Of a stretch of DNA of 64,000 nucleotides, positions 10,770 to 21,513 are shown one piece after another (the stretch's first letter is position 1; each line of letters starts with the position of its first letter). Origin of the DNA: Acarospora socialis (taxonomy: Eukaryota > Ascomycota > Lecanoromycetes > Acarosporales > Acarosporaceae). Made by a program: the position numbers and the translations under genes. The notes beneath the pieces were generated by a model, which saw only the letters and a program-made list of their open reading frames with translations, searched no databases and had not been told where the DNA came from. The DNA is taken from assembly GCA_025617375.2 (NCBI GenBank), contig JAMYGW020000012.1, positions 1,364,001 to 1,428,000 of the forward strand. Direction: 5' to 3'.

Positions 10770-12310
10770 ATGTTTGGCAAGAACGTGGAACCCAGCCTCG
10801 AAGAAATCCGAGGTCAGCGGCGACCATCAGCAGTCGAAGCCCTCGACCTTCAAACCCGTCGAAAGAGCGTCAGTGACAAGGTCGTCACCGGCGCTTCTCA
10901 AATCACCACCAGACAGTCCATCGTGCCCGTCGCTCTTGTCACCATCCTCTTCTTCCTTTGGGGCTTCGCCTACGGTCTCCTCGATGTCTTGAACAAGCAC
11001 TTCCAGGAAGTCCTGGGCGTCTCCAAGTCACAAGGATCCGGCCTTGCTGCTGCGTACTTTGGGTCAGTCCCCTCCTTCGATCGTTGATGGTAGATCGACA
11101 CTATACTGACCCATCGCACAGGGCTTACTTCATCGGCCCGCTCACGTACTCTGGCTGGATCGTCCGTCGTTTCGGTTACAGATGGACGTTCATCACCGGT
11201 CTTTGCATCTACGGCGTTGGCGCATTGATGTTCTGGCCCTCTGGCATCAAACGTAGCTTCGGAGGATTCTGCGGCTCCATGTTCATCGTCGGCTCGGGTC
11301 TCTCAACCCTCGAGACCTCCGCCAATCCCTTCATCGCCACCTGTGGTCCGCCGAGGTATTCGGAGATGCGCCTGAACCTGGCGCAAGCTTTCCAAGCCAT
11401 CGGCACCGTCGTCGCTCCCATCCTCGCCGCCTATGTCCTCTTCAAAGACATCGGCGCCCCAGGCGGCAAGTCTCTGCAATCCGTCCAATGGGTATATCTG
11501 GGTATCGCCGCCTTCGTCTTCCTCCTCGCCATCGTCTTCTTCTTCGCGCCCATCCCGGAAGTCACCGACGCCGACATGGCCGACCAAGCCGAACAAACCA
11601 TCGAAGCCGGGACCAACTACGCCGACAAGCCGCTCCGAAAACAATACACCCTCTTCTGGGGCGTGGCGGCCCAGTTCTGCTACGTCGGAGCACAGGTCGC
11701 CATCGCCGGCTACTTCATCAACTACGTCGTCGAAGTTCGACCGGGCACAACGTCCGCCACGGGTTCCAACCAGCTCGCAATCGCACAGGGTCTGTTTGCC
11801 ATCGGTCGATTCGTCGCGGGTTTCTCGATGAAGTTTGTGAAACCGCGCTGGGTGCTCATGATTTTCATGACGATGATCATCGTCTTCATTTCGGCCGCCA
11901 TAGGCGCCAAAGGCAATGGCGGCATCGCCTGCCTCTCCATCGTCCTGTTCTTCGAATCCTGCATCTTCCCCACCATCTTCACCCTCTCCCTGCGCGGTCT
12001 CGGTCGCCACACCAAACGCGGCGCCTCCTTCCTCGTCTCCTCCGTCTCCGGCGGTGCCGTCTTCCCTCCCATCCTCGGCGCCGTCTCCGATCTCCGCAAC
12101 ACCCGTATCGCCATGGCCGTCCCGCTCGCCGGCTTCCTTGTCGCCTGGTCCTTCCCCATCTATCTCAATCTCTTCAAGGCCAAGGAACTCGACGGTTACC
12201 GCGCCGCCAAGGTCGGTATCGTTGATGCCAACGGCGATCCGGAAAGTCAGCTTGGCCGCAAGAATGAGAAGGTCAACTTTTCGAAGGAGGTCGAATACGG
12301 TTCGCATTAG
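10770..12310 (+). CDS. MFS sugar transporter, FucP-like (fucose/hexose:H+ symporter family)
   Basis: Exons 10770-11062 and 11122-12310 (59-nt intron, GTCAGT...CACAG) encode 493 residues. The first membrane segment carries the FucP-family signature LFFLWGFAYGLLDVLNKHFQ at about residues 61-80. Further hydrophobic segments follow in the usual 6+6 pattern around a hydrophilic central loop (about 255-290, rich in Asp/Glu/Ala). Cytosolic Arg/Lys after segment 2-3 (SGWIVRRFGYRW) fits MFS motif A. Fungal members import L-fucose, galactose or related hexoses by proton symport at the plasma membrane; the substrate here is an inference. The GC-rich codon use is strong and biased, as in well-expressed genes. 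The shadow frames on both strands reflect this bias. Confidence 0.88.
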
Positions 12311-13365
12311 GGAAGTGGTGTGGCATTTTGCGGGCAGACGTGATGAATCATGTAGATATGTTACGAGCCGATCCTGTTGTTTGAAATGCGGAGTTGGCTA
12401 TTATGCTCTTTTCTGGTCCTTGTAGAGAGTTCCGCCTGTCGTTCGTCTCTCTTGTTGCGTTCTTGCGGCGAGGGTTGCCAGTCTCTGTTATGTTGTATAT
12501 ACCACTACTCTATACCTTACCTTACCGTGATATGCCATCATCAAGCAACGTCAAGTGAATAGAACACAGTATCCTCAAGCTAACATAGGCATATCCCTCA
12601 TCCCGCACCTACCTCCACCGCTGCTTTATTCCTCCTCACTTGTATTCCGCAACAAAGAAGCAACACACATCCATCACTCCTACTCAGCCACCACGCTCTT
12701 CTCCTAGCCATCCTCACTCGAGAATCTCTACACACCATCTCTACGAAATCTAGTACAGATAGCCCAACAAGCTACTCAAAATCAGGTTAGAATTAGCCGG
12801 AGGGGGCCTAGTCCTATTTTGACATCTTCGACCATGTACCCTTCCTCAACGAGAAGCCTCCATACCTTCCCTCAGTTTAACAGAACGCTGCCGGGAGACG
12901 GACGTGCTACGGTGCGTGCGTGCGAGGTGGTAGCATGATAAGCGGCGACGAGGCCCTGTACCGGTCTCAAAACGCCGGGTACGCTTGCGGGAGTTTGTGG
13001 CAAGGGCTGCGCCACCAGCAAGCTGTTCTTATGGGTCGGTAAGGGCAGGTACCTTAGGGTACTCTTGGCGACGTCGACGGATGGGGGCCGCTGGTCTTGT
13101 CTGTTGCAACGTTGCCAGTGCGTAGGCAAGGTGTGTGGGTACATCTTGAAGTGTCGGGGTCAGGGCTATGGGCTGTGTGACCTCGCATGATCTACCTTAG
13201 GCACGGGATCCGACATCCCAACACACGTTTCAAGGCCCATGACTGCCTTCCCGTTTTCAACCATGGTCATCGCCACCCCTTTAGCTTCGAGGACTGACAC
13301 ATATCCTCCACCTCCGTGGCAGTCCTATGATATCCCCAGCCAGCCTCGTCGCTCAGGAGACGCAT
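12311..13365. other. Intergenic between converging genes
   Basis: About 1 kb between the stop of the transporter and the stop of the F-box gene. It contains a TACCTTACCTTACC run at 12513-12526. No gene seen. Confidence 0.45.
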
Positions 13366-14800
13366 CTATTCAAACACCCAGACGCCCGCCTCAGACGCAG
13401 AAGCCACCGGCCCGCCCCCAAGCACACTACTACCCATGTCTTCCTTAGCTTTGGCTTCCAACAAGTCATTCAGATCCTCCGCATCTTCCCGACCCTGAGC
13501 CGTCGCCAGCCAGCCTAACCGCTTATGGACCCGCACCCGCCTCAATCTCCCCAATCCCTCGTTATAGACGGCGATGAAGACGGAAGTCGCCGTGACTTTG
13601 AACTCCTCGAGCGGCAGGTCCGCCGCGCCGGAGTCGTCCAGCTCGAGCGTTTCCAGCGGATGGGTTGGGGACAAGTCGCCCGCGAGAGTGAAGAATAAAT
13701 CGGATATGTAGTCGACTGCGATACTGAGTACCCGCAGGTTTGGAACGAGGGACAGGAGCCCGTCTAGAGAAGTGTGGTGGAGTTGAGGCATGTGGTAGGA
13801 GACGCGGAGGTGGGTGAGGTGCTCCGAGAGGGTGGGGAGGAGATGCCAGATGAAGTGGCGGCTCAGGTTCGGGCAGTGTTCGATTGTGAGATGGGTGAGG
13901 TTTGTCAGAGGCGAGTCGGTGAAGAGGGGTAGAGACGTGTCGTGGAGACCGCCGGATAGATGGAGGGTTTGGAGGTTGGAGGGCCAGACATGGGATTGGG
14001 ACGTTGCTCGTTTGGGCGCGTGACCGGATGAGGAACGTGGGAAGCGGAGGGAAGTCAGGTTCTTGAGGGGAGCGATTGCGTGCAGGAGGTCGTGGAGGGG
14101 GAGCGATTCCGATATCAGGGATAAGTCGAGATGGCGGAGATTCGTGCATTTGGAGAGCGCGGCAAGACAGTTGACGCTGTTGCCTCAGAATCGTCAACTG
14201 TTTCATTCATACAGTGTCACACAAGCCGCCGCTCATTGATACCGAAGCCAGCTGCGACCCTACGACGGCAAGGATTGAAACTGGCGCGCAAAGCGGAGAA
14301 GGCAACAGACAAGAAGTGGCTTACGCAAAAGAGGCCTGCGGAGCAACGAACTCCTCCAACATCCCCTTCACCCTTCCCAGCAGCCTCGCCGTCAGACTCT
14401 TGCTCCCATCATGCACCAGATTGCCCATGTCAAGCCTCCTTACCAACTCCGCGAGATCACTCTTCCGCACATGTGCATTGACTGATGGGCAGATGGTAGC
14501 GACGAACTGTTTGAAATTCTTGCCTGTGATGTATGGAGTGTGGTAGAGCCGGTGGACGGCCACTGCGTACCACTGTCGTGATAGAAGGCAGCATGAGTAG
14601 AAGGTTGATTGCGTTGAGGGTCTTCGCGGGATGTACGAGAGTATGTGTAAGATTATTTCGGGTGGTAGGTGAACGACGCTTTGTATAGGCGATGGTGTGC
14701 TTGAAGCAGTTTCATCAAGATGGTTCGAAGGTCTGTAGGGCAAATAGCAGGGCTGTTCGGCCTTTCCCTGCACATACGGCTCTTGTTCCAGAAAGCCCAT
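13366..14800 (-). CDS. F-box protein with leucine-rich region
   Basis: Two exons (14800-14325 and 14176-13366) join across a 148-nt intron (GTAAGC...CAACAG) to give 428 residues. The F-box is at about residues 45-90: VVHLPPEIILHILSYIPR followed by a conserved Cys/Trp-rich helix (CCLLSRQWYAVAVHRLY). The second exon is leucine-rich with regularly spaced segments such as LRHLDLSL, LTSLRF, LQTLHLSGG and LTHLTIEHC. By family logic it is the substrate adaptor of an SCF ubiquitin ligase, with the F-box binding Skp1 and the repeats binding the target. The target is unknown. ATG 14800 is chosen because the frame further upstream offers only near-cognate codons. It faces the CECR5-like gene across a roughly 300-bp divergent spacer. 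Confidence 0.8.
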
Positions 14801-15096
14801 CTCTTTCAGTAGACTTCCCGATACTGCTCTGACAGCAGATCTTGACAATGCGGTACTGTATGTAGAGCTTTCTATGAGCGCGTCAAAGGATATCTATATA
14901 AAACCGAATATAATAAGGGGGATTATGAGTACTGAACATTATACAAGGCGAATGGGGTTGATTGTGGGTAGCTCATGTCATCAATGTTTCCTGCGGTCAG
15001 AGCCTTCGGCGGGCAAACCTTCTTATCGATAAAGAGAAACACGGTGGAAGCTTTGCCGACAGCGGAACTCGACGTTGCTCAAGTCCGTTCAACACA

Positions 15097-16551
15097 ATGG
15101 CTGCCCCCGTTCTTTTGGCGTCTCTAAAGGGCCTTGCTTTCAGCACCTGTCACACATGTGGGTTGCGGCAAGCTCGATCAAAACTTGGTCGAGCTCGTAT
15201 ACGCAGAATTCAGGCTCGAGGTCTGTTAACGTCCGTTCATCCATGGCAATCATCCGTCCGCGACTTTGCATTCGTTTTCGAGTTAGTCACACAACCATTG
15301 CTTGCGCAGACTCGATCTAACTTCTTGAAGCGTTGATGGCGTCCTACTGCGGAGTGCTATGCCACTCCCTAATGCTCGAAGATCACTGCAGTACCTTGAC
15401 AGCAAGGGAATACCCTACATCCTCCTTACAAATGGTGGAGGTAAAAGCGAGTCCCAACGAATCAAAGAGCTTGCTCGTCAGTTGCACGTCTATTTCGACC
15501 CTGGCATGTTTGTACAAAGTCACACTCCGTTTGCGACCTTGGTTGAAGGTGACGGCCAGCGAGAGGGTTTGAAGGATAAATGTGTACTTGTTGTAGGAGG
15601 TCAGGGGGATAAGTGTCGTGAAGCGGCGGAGAGGTAAATTCCGCGAAATTCTCTGTGGACAGTCATGCTGACAGCATCAGCTATGGATTTCAAAATGTCA
15701 TCATCCCAGCGGACATCATCACTGCACATCCCGCAGTATGGCCCTTTACGCAATCGCTCACAAGCTACTACAGGACAGTGGCACGCAAGCTCCCTAATCC
15801 TATAGATGCTGAAAATCCTTCCAAAAGTCTGAAGATAGACGCTATCCTTGTGTTCCATGATCCCCGGGACTGGGCCTTGGACATGCAGATCATCATTGAC
15901 ATCCTGCTCTCATCCAAAGGCATCATGGGCACCTTCTCGCGGAAGAACAACAATGCCGGCTTGCCCAATCGCGGTTTTCAACAAGACGGACAACCCCCTA
16001 TCTATTTTTCGAACCCCGACCTATGGTGGGCTGCAGAATATCACTTGCCACGGTTAGGGCAAGGGGGCTTTCGAGGAGCTCTGGAGGGCGTTTGGGCCGC
16101 CGTGACCGGGGGCCCGAAACTGGGCGTCGAGCTGAAAAAGGAAATGATAGGAAAACCCTATCAGGAGACGTTTGCATTTGCGGCGAAGCAGCTTGAGGCC
16201 CACCGACGATCGCTTCTCATGGAAGAGGCAAATACACCGCTCAGAAGAGTGTATATGATTGGTAGATACATTCCAGATCTTTTTAGGCTGAGAAATTGCT
16301 GAGAACCGAATCTAGGTGATAATCCGGAAAGTGACATCAAAGGAGCCATCAACTTCAAGCCTCCTAACGACCAGGAGTGGTACTCGGTACTTGTGCGAAC
16401 TGGGGTCTTTCGAGGAGTTCAGCCGACATGGAAACCGAACATGATCGTCGATGGCGTGTGGGACGCTGTGACCTGGGGTGTGGCTCAATCAGGCTGGGAA
16501 CCACCACACGAAGATTGGTGGCCAGAGAACGCGGACCCGCCGAGAATATGA
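15097..16551 (+). CDS. HAD-superfamily class IIA hydrolase, CECR5/HDHD5 (YKR070W) family
   Basis: Four exons (15097-15281, 15331-15633, 15681-16261, 16316-16551) give 434 residues. Splicing restores the HAD catalytic motif I, FDVDGVLLRS (about 61-70), across the first intron. Motif II is LLTNGGG, and motif IV is MIGDNPESDI across the third intron. The C-terminal GVF/W-rich block is typical of the CECR5 family, found in mitochondria of yeast and animals and of uncertain substrate (a phosphatase fold). The basic N-terminus with many Arg residues and few acidic ones fits a mitochondrial presequence. The first intron ends in AAG with a CTAAC branch site 13 nt upstream. The third intron has GTAGAT as donor. 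Confidence 0.85.
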
Positions 16552-17945
16552 GATCACGTTAATGAGTCTGAAAGCACTCTATGAACACAATATCTGTCTA
16601 CTCGTCTTTGGCACAAAGTCATCGTCAACATCTTTTGAAGCAAGCTGCTTCTCCATATTAGATTTCGCTGTGGAGTCTTTCGTCTCTTTAGCCCTCACGA
16701 GCGAGCTTCAGCTCCTCATGCATGTACTGCTACTGCTGCGACATGCAATTGACGCAATGACGGTCCAGGAATCCCACACGGACGACCCGCTTCATATATC
16801 GCCAGAATACTACCGGCCTTACTGGTACCGTTGGAGGCCATTCATATACCCCAAGAAAAGCACGAGCCTAGGACAGCCAGAGACTTCTAACAGACTGGCT
16901 CAGTACTCAATTATTCATTGCTGAATATCGAGTCCCATATACTGTATAGGGTGGTTGACGTTTCAGTTTTGTGAAGTTTGCACACATATATTTTGTCATA
17001 TCCTTAGATTTTGAATGACAATCATAGTCAAAGCCGTGTTCAGCTATGGATGTTGGCCGACATTGAATCTAATTCTCTTCTATCCTAAGACTCTATAATG
17101 ATCTTGGCTTCCACATATCCGGCATGTCAGGACAGAGATCAGTGCCACCTAAAGCTGTTTCTCCGGGTACTCCCATCATCGACCAATCACATACTCGTCA
17201 GCAAAGGTTCTTGGGCCGACTAGTTGAGACACAGTCAGCAATATACTGAGCAGCCGCTAAGGTCTATGCTGCGATCCTAGGCCTCAAAGCTTGCGCCCTC
17301 TGCTTGGCGTCTTTGATGCAAGCCCTCCTTTGCATCGGCATCATCTTGCTCCAGGCATTCGTACTGTTGCGGGTTCAGATCTGTCTTCACATATCTCTCC
17401 ACTACTATCTGGCTCAGATATCTAGACCGGAGGTCGGATGTTTACGCCTTAGAGGGACTCGGTCGGTCAAGACCTAACTATATTTCGGCCTATCGTTACT
17501 TACTCCTCAGTCTAGGATATCAAGGGAAAACGACATACTCGGAGCCTCACAGCTATAGGAAACGGGATACTCTGACTACCAACGTCAATAGGGCTTCAAT
17601 ACTTCTGCCGTTCAGGTGACAACCATATATCACTTCGAAGGAGTCTTGCGGACATCGAGTTCCCTACTGATGTCGATCCTCCCTTTGTGGCCTCTTTAAT
17701 GATCGATATATCTCCCCAATCTCCTCACTGAGTCATCTCGGATAATACCTGCTGGATTTGATTTCCAAGGAGATACCGAATTATTCCTCCAGCAGTCACT
17801 GTTGCGGGTCCACTCCGAGGTCTATGGAGGCCGTACCAAAGCCAGGACGATCCATATTCCCTTTGTCGGTCTCGACTTAGTTTATTTGGCTAATAGCGGT
17901 CATAAAGCTGGTTCGAGATACCTTGCTAAGGTCGAAGAGACAGCT
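16552..17945. other. 1.4-kb gene-poor stretch
   Basis: No gene is supported. The frame used by the next gene is open from 17802 but lacks an ATG before 17946, so an upstream exon or leader may lie in the right end of this stretch. Confidence 0.4.
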
Positions 17946-19340
17946 ATGCTACATCCGTCCTATGGCTCTCCCAGCAGCTTCTCTTCGGCTCCCGGCTCTT
18001 TGGGCTACAGAAAGCGCTTCCTAGGCTGGGACTGGGACAAGAAACTGCATCACGATCGAGAGCTACCTGCGTGGAGCACTGAAGGCCCTAAGGAGCTTGT
18101 TGTGACGCGAAAGCGGCCTTGGCAAGATTCACAACCGGACGAACGCAGTAAGAAAGTCGCCTGGGACCGCTTAACGTTTGTTCCCGGCACCTTCAGGCCT
18201 GTCGTGATTGTGGACGATGATGGTTGTCTAGATCCAGTTGTGCCTCGCAAGATTGATTGGTCTGGCTGGAGTAGGGATTGCCCCTTGATTGTCGAAGATG
18301 ATCTGGTTGATTCAGCGATAACCGAGTCCAGTGCAACGAATCCTAATCAGGAGTTCAGACATGCACAGAACGATCTCAATTGGGTTGACGCAACCACGAC
18401 GTGGATTGCTCGTAAGCCAACTGGTTGTACTCAAAGTCCGCCCAACGCCGAAGAGAGTGCACCGTGGACAGGCTCTTACATACCGAAATTCAACCGGCAA
18501 GAGTCTTTTGAGTGCTCGAACAGTACTACTGATAATAACGGTATCTCTGCCCCATGGAAACCGTGGCCGACCCGAAGATATCATCCATATCTACCGAGAG
18601 AGCAAAGGTCAACGAGCTTGCCAACTTCACTAGATGAAGCGAAGGATTTCACCCCTCGGTCTACTCTCCCAGGGACTGAAGACGAAGGTGGAGCATGGAG
18701 CGATAACACTATCACTACACCGACGCGGCGGAGTGTTGTGAAAGACCGTTTGCCTATAAGAGAGCGTAAGGCCTTCTTCATCCACACACCCACGTCTGCC
18801 CTTACATCTGCGATGTCAAAGTTTGTTGGCGAGGTCTATGCTGCACTTCCCTCATCTCGCGAGGAAGACGAATGCTGGCTCCATCCATCTCCACCTCGAG
18901 GGTATGGCCGCGACAAGGGGTGTCTGAGCCGTTTCTTCTGCTGGACCGACGAAAGCGGACGACACAAGCTCAACATCAACTTCGGAATCATTGCGTTGAT
19001 TGTGGACAGCGCCCTTACGGAGAAACAGAAGGAAGGCTGGATCATGGACAGCTGGCATCTAAGCCATCTCTGCGGTAACTGGACTTGCTGCAACTGGCGG
19101 CATTTCACAGTCGAACCGGGGAGAGTCAACATCTCTCGAAATGCTTGTTTCATGCACCGCAGCGACTGTATGCATGAGCCAAAATGTATGAAAGAGAAAA
19201 AGCAAAGGCTAAGCCAGATTCCGAAAAACCCGGAGCTCATTGCGGAGAGTCATCAGGTATCCGAAGTTACAGAGGAAAAGGAGGAGCGCGCCTGTACGGC
19301 TCACAAATGGGCGCAAGTGTTTCCGGATACGGATAGGTAG
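17946..19340 (+). CDS. Protein with a His-Me finger zinc-binding loop (homing-endonuclease-like, PF05551 type)
   Basis: From ATG 17946 the frame encodes 464 residues. The first 280 are polar, low-complexity and rich in Trp/Pro/Ser without a known fold. The C-terminal 140 residues hold the recognisable part: DSWHLSHLCGNWTCCNWRHF (about 369-388), then EPGRVNISRNACF and a distal CMHEPKCM. The pattern H-x2-HLCGN-x2-C-x3-H with E...N..R..C and a final C-x5-C pair is the zinc-binding loop of I-PpoI-type His-Me finger endonucleases. The first His (about 371 or 374) and the Asn are candidates for the catalytic and metal-binding pair. It stands alone in a gene-poor region. Whether it is a domesticated nuclease, a regulatory DNA-binding protein or part of an expanded fungal family cannot be told here. 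Confidence 0.65.
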   Translation: MLHPSYGSPSSFSSAPGSLGYRKRFLGWDWDKKLHHDRELPAWSTEGPKELVVTRKRPWQDSQPDERSKKVAWDRLTFVPGTFRPVVIVDDDGCLDPVVPRKIDWSGWSRDCPLIVEDDLVDSAITESSATNPNQEFRHAQNDLNWVDATTTWIARKPTGCTQSPPNAEESAPWTGSYIPKFNRQESFECSNSTTDNNGISAPWKPWPTRRYHPYLPREQRSTSLPTSLDEAKDFTPRSTLPGTEDEGGAWSDNTITTPTRRSVVKDRLPIRERKAFFIHTPTSALTSAMSKFVGEVYAALPSSREEDECWLHPSPPRGYGRDKGCLSRFFCWTDESGRHKLNINFGIIALIVDSALTEKQKEGWIMDSWHLSHLCGNWTCCNWRHFTVEPGRVNISRNACFMHRSDCMHEPKCMKEKKQRLSQIPKNPELIAESHQVSEVTEEKEERACTAHKWAQVFPDTDR

Positions 19341-21513
19341 AATACTCTTAGGCTTATACCCCGTATCCAAGACCTCTTATGGCACGGTTGATGCAGCGAA
19401 AGCCGCACCTATGACTAAGAACGTGTTGAGGGGACAATACTGGCGTTACCGATTTATCGGTCCTCTTGTGCTGGGCATAACATTGAGGCTGGTGGCATTG
19501 ACTAGTTCATAGAACTCATCGTGCTTGCGCGTTGCGGCGCTCTTCCACCACTGAACACATTCCCAACCAGTCTCCAATTTTGCCTTGCGAAGTCGCTCTC
19601 AATTGACTTTTATTGACCTTAAAGTAAACTGTCCTCTTCGGAGAGGCTCCGTCATACCTATATTGATGCAACCCCACGGACTGACTTATAATTGAGGTCG
19701 CCCAGACGGGTTAGCGTAGTTTTCCTTAGGTGGGCGCCAAGCTCTCGAGACCGAAGTTCACACCTAGGTAGCATCTCCCCCTTGAACACTGCAGTCAACA
19801 GCAGGAACATATCGATGCTCTCTCAGTATCTGCACAATCAACACCGAAAGATGTGACATACATAAGACCGGAGGGTTGAAACATCTGCCGCCCTCATCGT
19901 TGCCTATAGTTTGACAAATGTTCGCTGACAAAATTGTCTAGGTGCTCCGCACTTTGGACATGTTCTACGGTCCTGTATATTGAACCACTTCTCGCCGATT
20001 CTATGCGACTGTGTGCCATTGTTGATGTTAAGCATGGACAACAAGATCTGTCCTTATCGCGGCAAGCTTCCAACAACTCAAGCTGCACAACCGTCTCGCG
20101 CTACAGTCATACAAATGGACAAGTGTGACCCCGTCCTATCTCAGTACGGACAAAGCGCTTAATGAATGGGCCACACGATGCACAAGTTGCTGCTCGGATC
20201 TACATGCGAACCGATCTGCTTCTCGAGCAGTACCGCCTACAGCTAGTCTACTACTCATCTGGACAGAGATACCTGCGGATGAAGCGGTTCGTGTGAGCCG
20301 CGAATAGACATGATCTTGGATTGACAATACCTATTTGCTTCGTTGAGATCGGACTATGGGGAGTTGGAAAAGCTGCTCAACAATTTCGAACACGCTGGCT
20401 TGAGGGACCGCAGAACCAGCACTACGGGGTAGCTATGAGTGAGCTCCTCTTTGGCGACATGTCAAGGATGGCATGAGTTGATGAGACACTCCCCATATTT
20501 CGAGTCAGCTTGTCCATAGCGGCAAACAAGGGCGGGAGGACAGGCCAAAGCCAAGAAATGATGAATGCTCTTTTGTGTTGTGTTCTGCATCCGGGAACGA
20601 GAAGCGCGCAGTCCGGAGCAACTCTAGGTAGTCATGGAATCACTTGCTCACCTAACCGGGCCAAAACACGCCGTCAGTGCTGCCTTCTATGATCACTTGA
20701 AGACTGATGACTTAAGCCTGTGACCTACGCACAATGAGAACGACCTCTGGAGAAATACTTATGGCGCCCTCATGCTTACCTGTATATAGTCTTTCATCCT
20801 AACGTGATGCGCATCTACTCTGTAGTTTGATTGCTACCCATATCCAGAAGCAATCTCTACGTTGTTGAGAAGAGGTCTTCAGAACTTACTACACTTAGGG
20901 CTTCATATCGAACCAAAGCCAGAAGTCATCCTACTCGCTCCTGAATCTAAAATGTGCAGACATACATGCACTGAACTTCTCACACCGACATGATCCCAGA
21001 TACGTCAATGGTAGGATTATACTTTCTTACTTGGAGATGCGGATTTGCTGTGTTACGCCTACTATAGCGTGAGCTGCTTCCGATGTCATTTTCACCGATA
21101 TCAACACTGAGCCACCAACACCTCTCTGGGATCATCCGGAACTTCATTCATGCACAAACTTTCCTTTGACCAAGTTGTTCATATAGGAGCAGGCGTTGAG
21201 TTTGCAAACCTGGCAGGGCGAGAACCTCTACGCTCTCGTCGTCACCGTAAGTTTGCTCACTTCAGTCACAACGATTGGACACCACGTCCTCATGCACATG
21301 AATTCAGGTACGACAGGGCGACGAACAGCACAGCAGACTTTTGCCACTACAGCCTCACGACGTGTTCCTTTAGGCACCCCAGCAAGATTGGCTCCCAATC
21401 TCCCTTTCTCTCATATTCAGATTGTTCCGAAAGTCTCACCTGAGAACTCAGTACACAATTCACCTCAGCCAACCTTCCGGAAACCATCCTACCAACAAGA
21501 AGCAGAAGTAACA
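19341..21513. other. 2.2-kb gene-poor stretch
   Basis: No gene is supported; only short scattered frames. The frame of the next gene is open from 21196 and has an ATG at 21292, so the last 220 bases might be coding. A CCTAGGTA motif lies at 19763-19770. Confidence 0.4.

Noticed and set aside
11303-12307. A 334-residue minus-strand frame opposite the MFS transporter
   Set aside because: Its Asp/Glu/Gly-rich composition is the mirror of GC-biased transporter codons; no domain and no start context.
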